Of a stretch of DNA of 41,716 nt, positions 39,126 to 41,716 are shown piece by piece. The notes beneath the pieces were generated by a model. That model was not told the DNA's origin, did not search any database, and saw only the letters and a list, made by a program, of their open reading frames with translations. The first letter of the stretch is position 1, and the number at the start of each line of letters is the position of its first letter. Position numbers and translations under genes: made by a program. Source of the stretch: Acidobacteriota bacterium (lineage in GTDB: Bacteria > Acidobacteriota > Thermoanaerobaculia > Multivoradales > JAHEKO01); contig JAOTWP010000022.1 of the NCBI GenBank assembly GCA_029862975.1, positions 1 through 41,716 on the forward strand, written 5' to 3'.

Positions 39126-40042
39126 GACGCGGTGCGTCGAGACGCGAAGCCGCGTCGCTCGTCGGGCGTCGACTGGCGCTCCTCGTCGCCGTGGCGTCCA
39201 TCTGGGCGGCGCCGGCCGCCGGGCAGGACGGCGCGACGCTCTACGCCTTCGACGAGGCGGTCGCGGGCGGCGAGACGCTGCGGCTGCGCTGGCCGACCGC
39301 GGTCGCCGCCGGCGGCGCCGACGAGATCGCCGTCGCCGACGCCGAGGGGCCCTCGCTCGCCGTCTTCCGCGATCTCGGCGGCGGCGAAGGCTGGGTCGTC
39401 CACGCCGCGATCGAGCTTCCGGCTCCGGCCTACAGCGTGTCGTGCGGCGCCGATTTCTACCTGATCTCCACCCGCCGGCCAGGAGTTCTGCTGACCGTCG
39501 CCAAGAGCGACTACACCCTGCGCGAGCTCGCCCTGGCGCCGGGCATCACGCCGGGCGCCGCGACCTGCCTGCCCGACGACCGGCTGCTCGTCCACGATCT
39601 GGCCGCCGGCCGGCTGGTCGTTCTCGACGGCGCCGGGAAGGTGCTGACGGCGGTGGCGATCGCCGAGACGGTCGCCGCGCTGGCCCCCGGAGCGGGCGGC
39701 GGCTTCTACGCCGCCCTTCCCGGCGCGGGGGAGGTGCGGCGCTACGGCGCCAACGGCGAGCAGCTGTCGTCGCTGAAGCTGCCGGGGGTGGGTCCGACGC
39801 CCGCCTGGCCGGTGGGTCTGGCCGTCGAGGCCAACGGCGAGGTCGTCGTCGTCGATCGGCACGGGGGCAGGATCCTCGTCGTGGAAGCGAGCGGCCGCCT
39901 GGCAGGCTCCGGCTCGCGCAAGGGGTGGGAGCCCGGCCTGCTGCGCTTCCCGGCCAGCCTTGCCAGGCTCCCGGACGGCAGGGTCGTGGTCGCCGATCAG
40001 GGCAACGGGCGGGTCCAGCTGTTCCGCCGCCTCGAAGAATGA
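39122..40042 (+). CDS. Exported NHL/beta-propeller repeat protein
   Basis: TTG start overlapping the preceding TGA; signal peptide LALLVAVASIWAAPAAGQ; LPDGRVVVADQGNGRVQLFRRLEE NHL-type repeat. Confidence 0.78.
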   Translation: MRRGASRREAASLVGRRLALLVAVASIWAAPAAGQDGATLYAFDEAVAGGETLRLRWPTAVAAGGADEIAVADAEGPSLAVFRDLGGGEGWVVHAAIELPAPAYSVSCGADFYLISTRRPGVLLTVAKSDYTLRELALAPGITPGAATCLPDDRLLVHDLAAGRLVVLDGAGKVLTAVAIAETVAALAPGAGGGFYAALPGAGEVRRYGANGEQLSSLKLPGVGPTPAWPVGLAVEANGEVVVVDRHGGRILVVEASGRLAGSGSRKGWEPGLLRFPASLARLPDGRVVVADQGNGRVQLFRRLEE

Positions 40043-41716
40043 GGGCTCGCGGCGGCAGCACGGTGCTGGTCGGCGTGCTGGCGGGACTGCTCCTGCTCGT
40101 CGCGGACGCCTCCCTGGGCCAGCCGCCCGGCCCGATCCCTCCCCGCTACGCCCAGCGCCTGCGGATGCCCATCCGCGGCGATGACCTCCAGCAGCCGCGC
40201 GCGGTCGTCGCCGACCCGCACACCGGGGAGATCTTCGTCTGCGACGGCCTGCGCAACCGGATCGTCATCTTCGACGAGGAGGGCCGGTTCCGCTACGAGA
40301 TCCCGGGGGGCAGCGATTTTCAAACGCCGATCGACGTCGCCGTGGATCCCCAAGGGTACCTCTTCGTGCTGGGCCAGGTCAGCGGCCGGATCATGCTGCT
40401 CGACTTCGACGGGCGACTCGTCCGCGGACTGCCGCTCGAGGGCCTGCCGGAGGACGCCGGAAGCCCCGGCTTCGCCTCCCTGGCGATCTCGCCGAGCGGC
40501 GAGAGACTCTACCTGCTGGACGCCGAGAACGACCGCCTGTGGATGGCCGATCGCGAGGGCGCGATCCTGGGCGCAGTCGACTTCACGGCCGGCCGCACGC
40601 CAAAGGAGATCGACGAGCTGCGCTACGGCCACGTCGACGTCTACGGCGACACGGTGCTCGTCGCGGTGCCGAGCGACGGGCTCGTGCACCTCTTCGACCT
40701 GGAAGGCCGCGCCAAGGGGACCGTCGGCGCCCAGGGCGCCGCGGAGTGCCAGACCATGTTCCCCGTCGCCGCGGCGCTCGACGACCAGGGGAGGGCGATC
40801 ATCCTCGACCAGCAGCGGGCCCTCTTCATGACCTGGGACCTGGCGCGCAACGCCTGCCTGAGCGAGCACTACGGCTTCGGCAACGCGCCCGGCGCCTTCT
40901 ATCAGCCCAGCGACCTCGCCCTCGACGCCGCGGGCCGCCTCTGGGTCAGCCAGGGCTTCGAGGGACGGGTCCAGGTCTACGAGGGGGCTCGCCCGGCGCT
41001 CGCGCTGCTCGCGGCCGCGCCGCCCGCGCCGCCCGCCCCGGAAGCCTCCGCGGAGCCCTCGATCGCCGGCCTGGGGACGGGCGGGCAGGAGCCCGAGGAG
41101 CCCGGCGCCGCGGCCCTTCCGCCGGCAGAGCCCGCCGCGCCGGCGGAGCCCGAAGTCGCGACGGCCGAGGCGAAGCTGCTTCCGCCGGCAGAGCCCGCCG
41201 CGCCGGCGGAGCCCGACGTCGCGACGGCCGAGGCGAGGCTCCTTCCGCCGGTAGAGCCCGCCGCGCCGGCGGAGCCCGAGGTCGCGACGGCCGAGGCGAG
41301 GCTCCTTCCGCCGGTAGAGCCCGCCGCGCCGGCGGAGCCCGAGGTCGCGACGGCCGAGGCGAAGCTGCTTCCTCCGGTAGAGCCCGCCGCGCCGGCGGAG
41401 CCAGAGGTCGCGACGGCCGAGGCGAAGCTGCTTCCGCCGGTAGAGCCCGCCGCGCCGGCGGAGCCCGACGTCGCGACGGCCGAGGCCGAGCCCCGTCTCG
41501 TTGCGGGCGCTCTGCTGTCGGTCGCGAGGGCGCCGCGCTACGATCCCAGCTACGCCGAGCTCGCCTATCCGGGAGGCGACGTGGCGGCCGACCGCGGTGC
41601 CGCCGTCGACGTCGTCGTCCGCGCCTTCCGCCACGCGGGGGTCGATCTGCAGCGAGCGGTCCACGAGGACATCGTCGCCGCCCCCGCGGCCTACGGGATC
41701 GCGGAGCCCGACGCGA
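40039..41716 (+). CDS. Exported NHL-repeat protein with Pro/Ala/Glu repeat linker and C-terminal DUF1287-like domain (runs off window)
   Basis: Manual translation from ATG 40039 has no stop to the edge: QQPRAVVADPHTGEIFVCDGLRNRIVIFDEEG...; six 21-aa repeats; RYDPSYAELAYPGGDVAADRGAAVDVVVRAFRHAGVDLQRAVHEDI resembles DUF1287. Absent from the ORF track because it lacks a stop in the window. Confidence 0.82.
   Translation, partial: MRARGGSTVLVGVLAGLLLLVADASLGQPPGPIPPRYAQRLRMPIRGDDLQQPRAVVADPHTGEIFVCDGLRNRIVIFDEEGRFRYEIPGGSDFQTPIDVAVDPQGYLFVLGQVSGRIMLLDFDGRLVRGLPLEGLPEDAGSPGFASLAISPSGERLYLLDAENDRLWMADREGAILGAVDFTAGRTPKEIDELRYGHVDVYGDTVLVAVPSDGLVHLFDLEGRAKGTVGAQGAAECQTMFPVAAALDDQGRAIILDQQRALFMTWDLARNACLSEHYGFGNAPGAFYQPSDLALDAAGRLWVSQGFEGRVQVYEGARPALALLAAAPPAPPAPEASAEPSIAGLGTGGQEPEEPGAAALPPAEPAAPAEPEVATAEAKLLPPAEPAAPAEPDVATAEARLLPPVEPAAPAEPEVATAEARLLPPVEPAAPAEPEVATAEAKLLPPVEPAAPAEPEVATAEAKLLPPVEPAAPAEPDVATAEAEPRLVAGALLSVARAPRYDPSYAELAYPGGDVAADRGAAVDVVVRAFRHAGVDLQRAVHEDIVAAPAAYGIAEPDA
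41116..41493 (+). repeat. Six tandem in-frame 63-bp repeats (21 aa: LPPxEPAAPAEPxVATAEAxL)
   Basis: Units begin at 41116, 41179, 41242, 41305, 41368, 41431 with few substitutions. Confidence 0.95.

Noticed and set aside
41116-41493. Tandem repeats considered as a CRISPR array
   Set aside because: Units are contiguous 63-bp in-frame coding repeats with no unique spacers and no nearby cas genes

Overview
High-GC bacterial window. Codon usage and gene content are compatible with an Acidobacteriota-like genome, but taxonomy cannot be proven from this window. Positions 1-28300 are mostly ordinary chromosomal genes: nitrilase fragment, DUF2007, DUF4097, SDRs, S10 peptidase, GlpD-like, sulfatase-like, aminotransferase, 3-hydroxyacyl-CoA dehydrogenase, zinc-binding dehydrogenase, beta-barrel protein, DinB, esterase, exonuclease III, OPT transporter, PepT, BNR/VPS10-like protein, malate dehydrogenase and MATE. 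A compact CsoR/copper-permease-HMA module at 15.3-16.8 kb has a perfect palindromic operator that includes the csoR start codon. The standout region is 28.36 kb to the right edge, a multiheme cytochrome / probable extracellular-electron-transfer locus. It contains (i) a hexaheme cytochrome that closely resembles the Geobacter nanowire protein OmcS, by comparison with remembered sequence, followed by an intrinsic terminator; (ii) a large outer-membrane beta-barrel with an apparent discoidin-like insert; (iii) two CsgG/LpoB-like envelope proteins; (iv) a PpiC-type peptidyl-prolyl isomerase with two apparent rotamase regions; (v) 26-heme and 16-heme doubled-CXXCH cytochromes; (vi) two beta-propeller/NHL proteins, the last with six 63-bp tandem repeats leading into a DUF1287-like domain whose expected catalytic Cys is replaced. 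Genes from 32.5 kb on are overlapping or nearly so (ATGA/TTGA junctions), consistent with one operon. It is preceded by a degenerate receiver-domain gene and a pair of GGGGGATATNCCCC palindromes. All homology calls are by eye; no database search was run.
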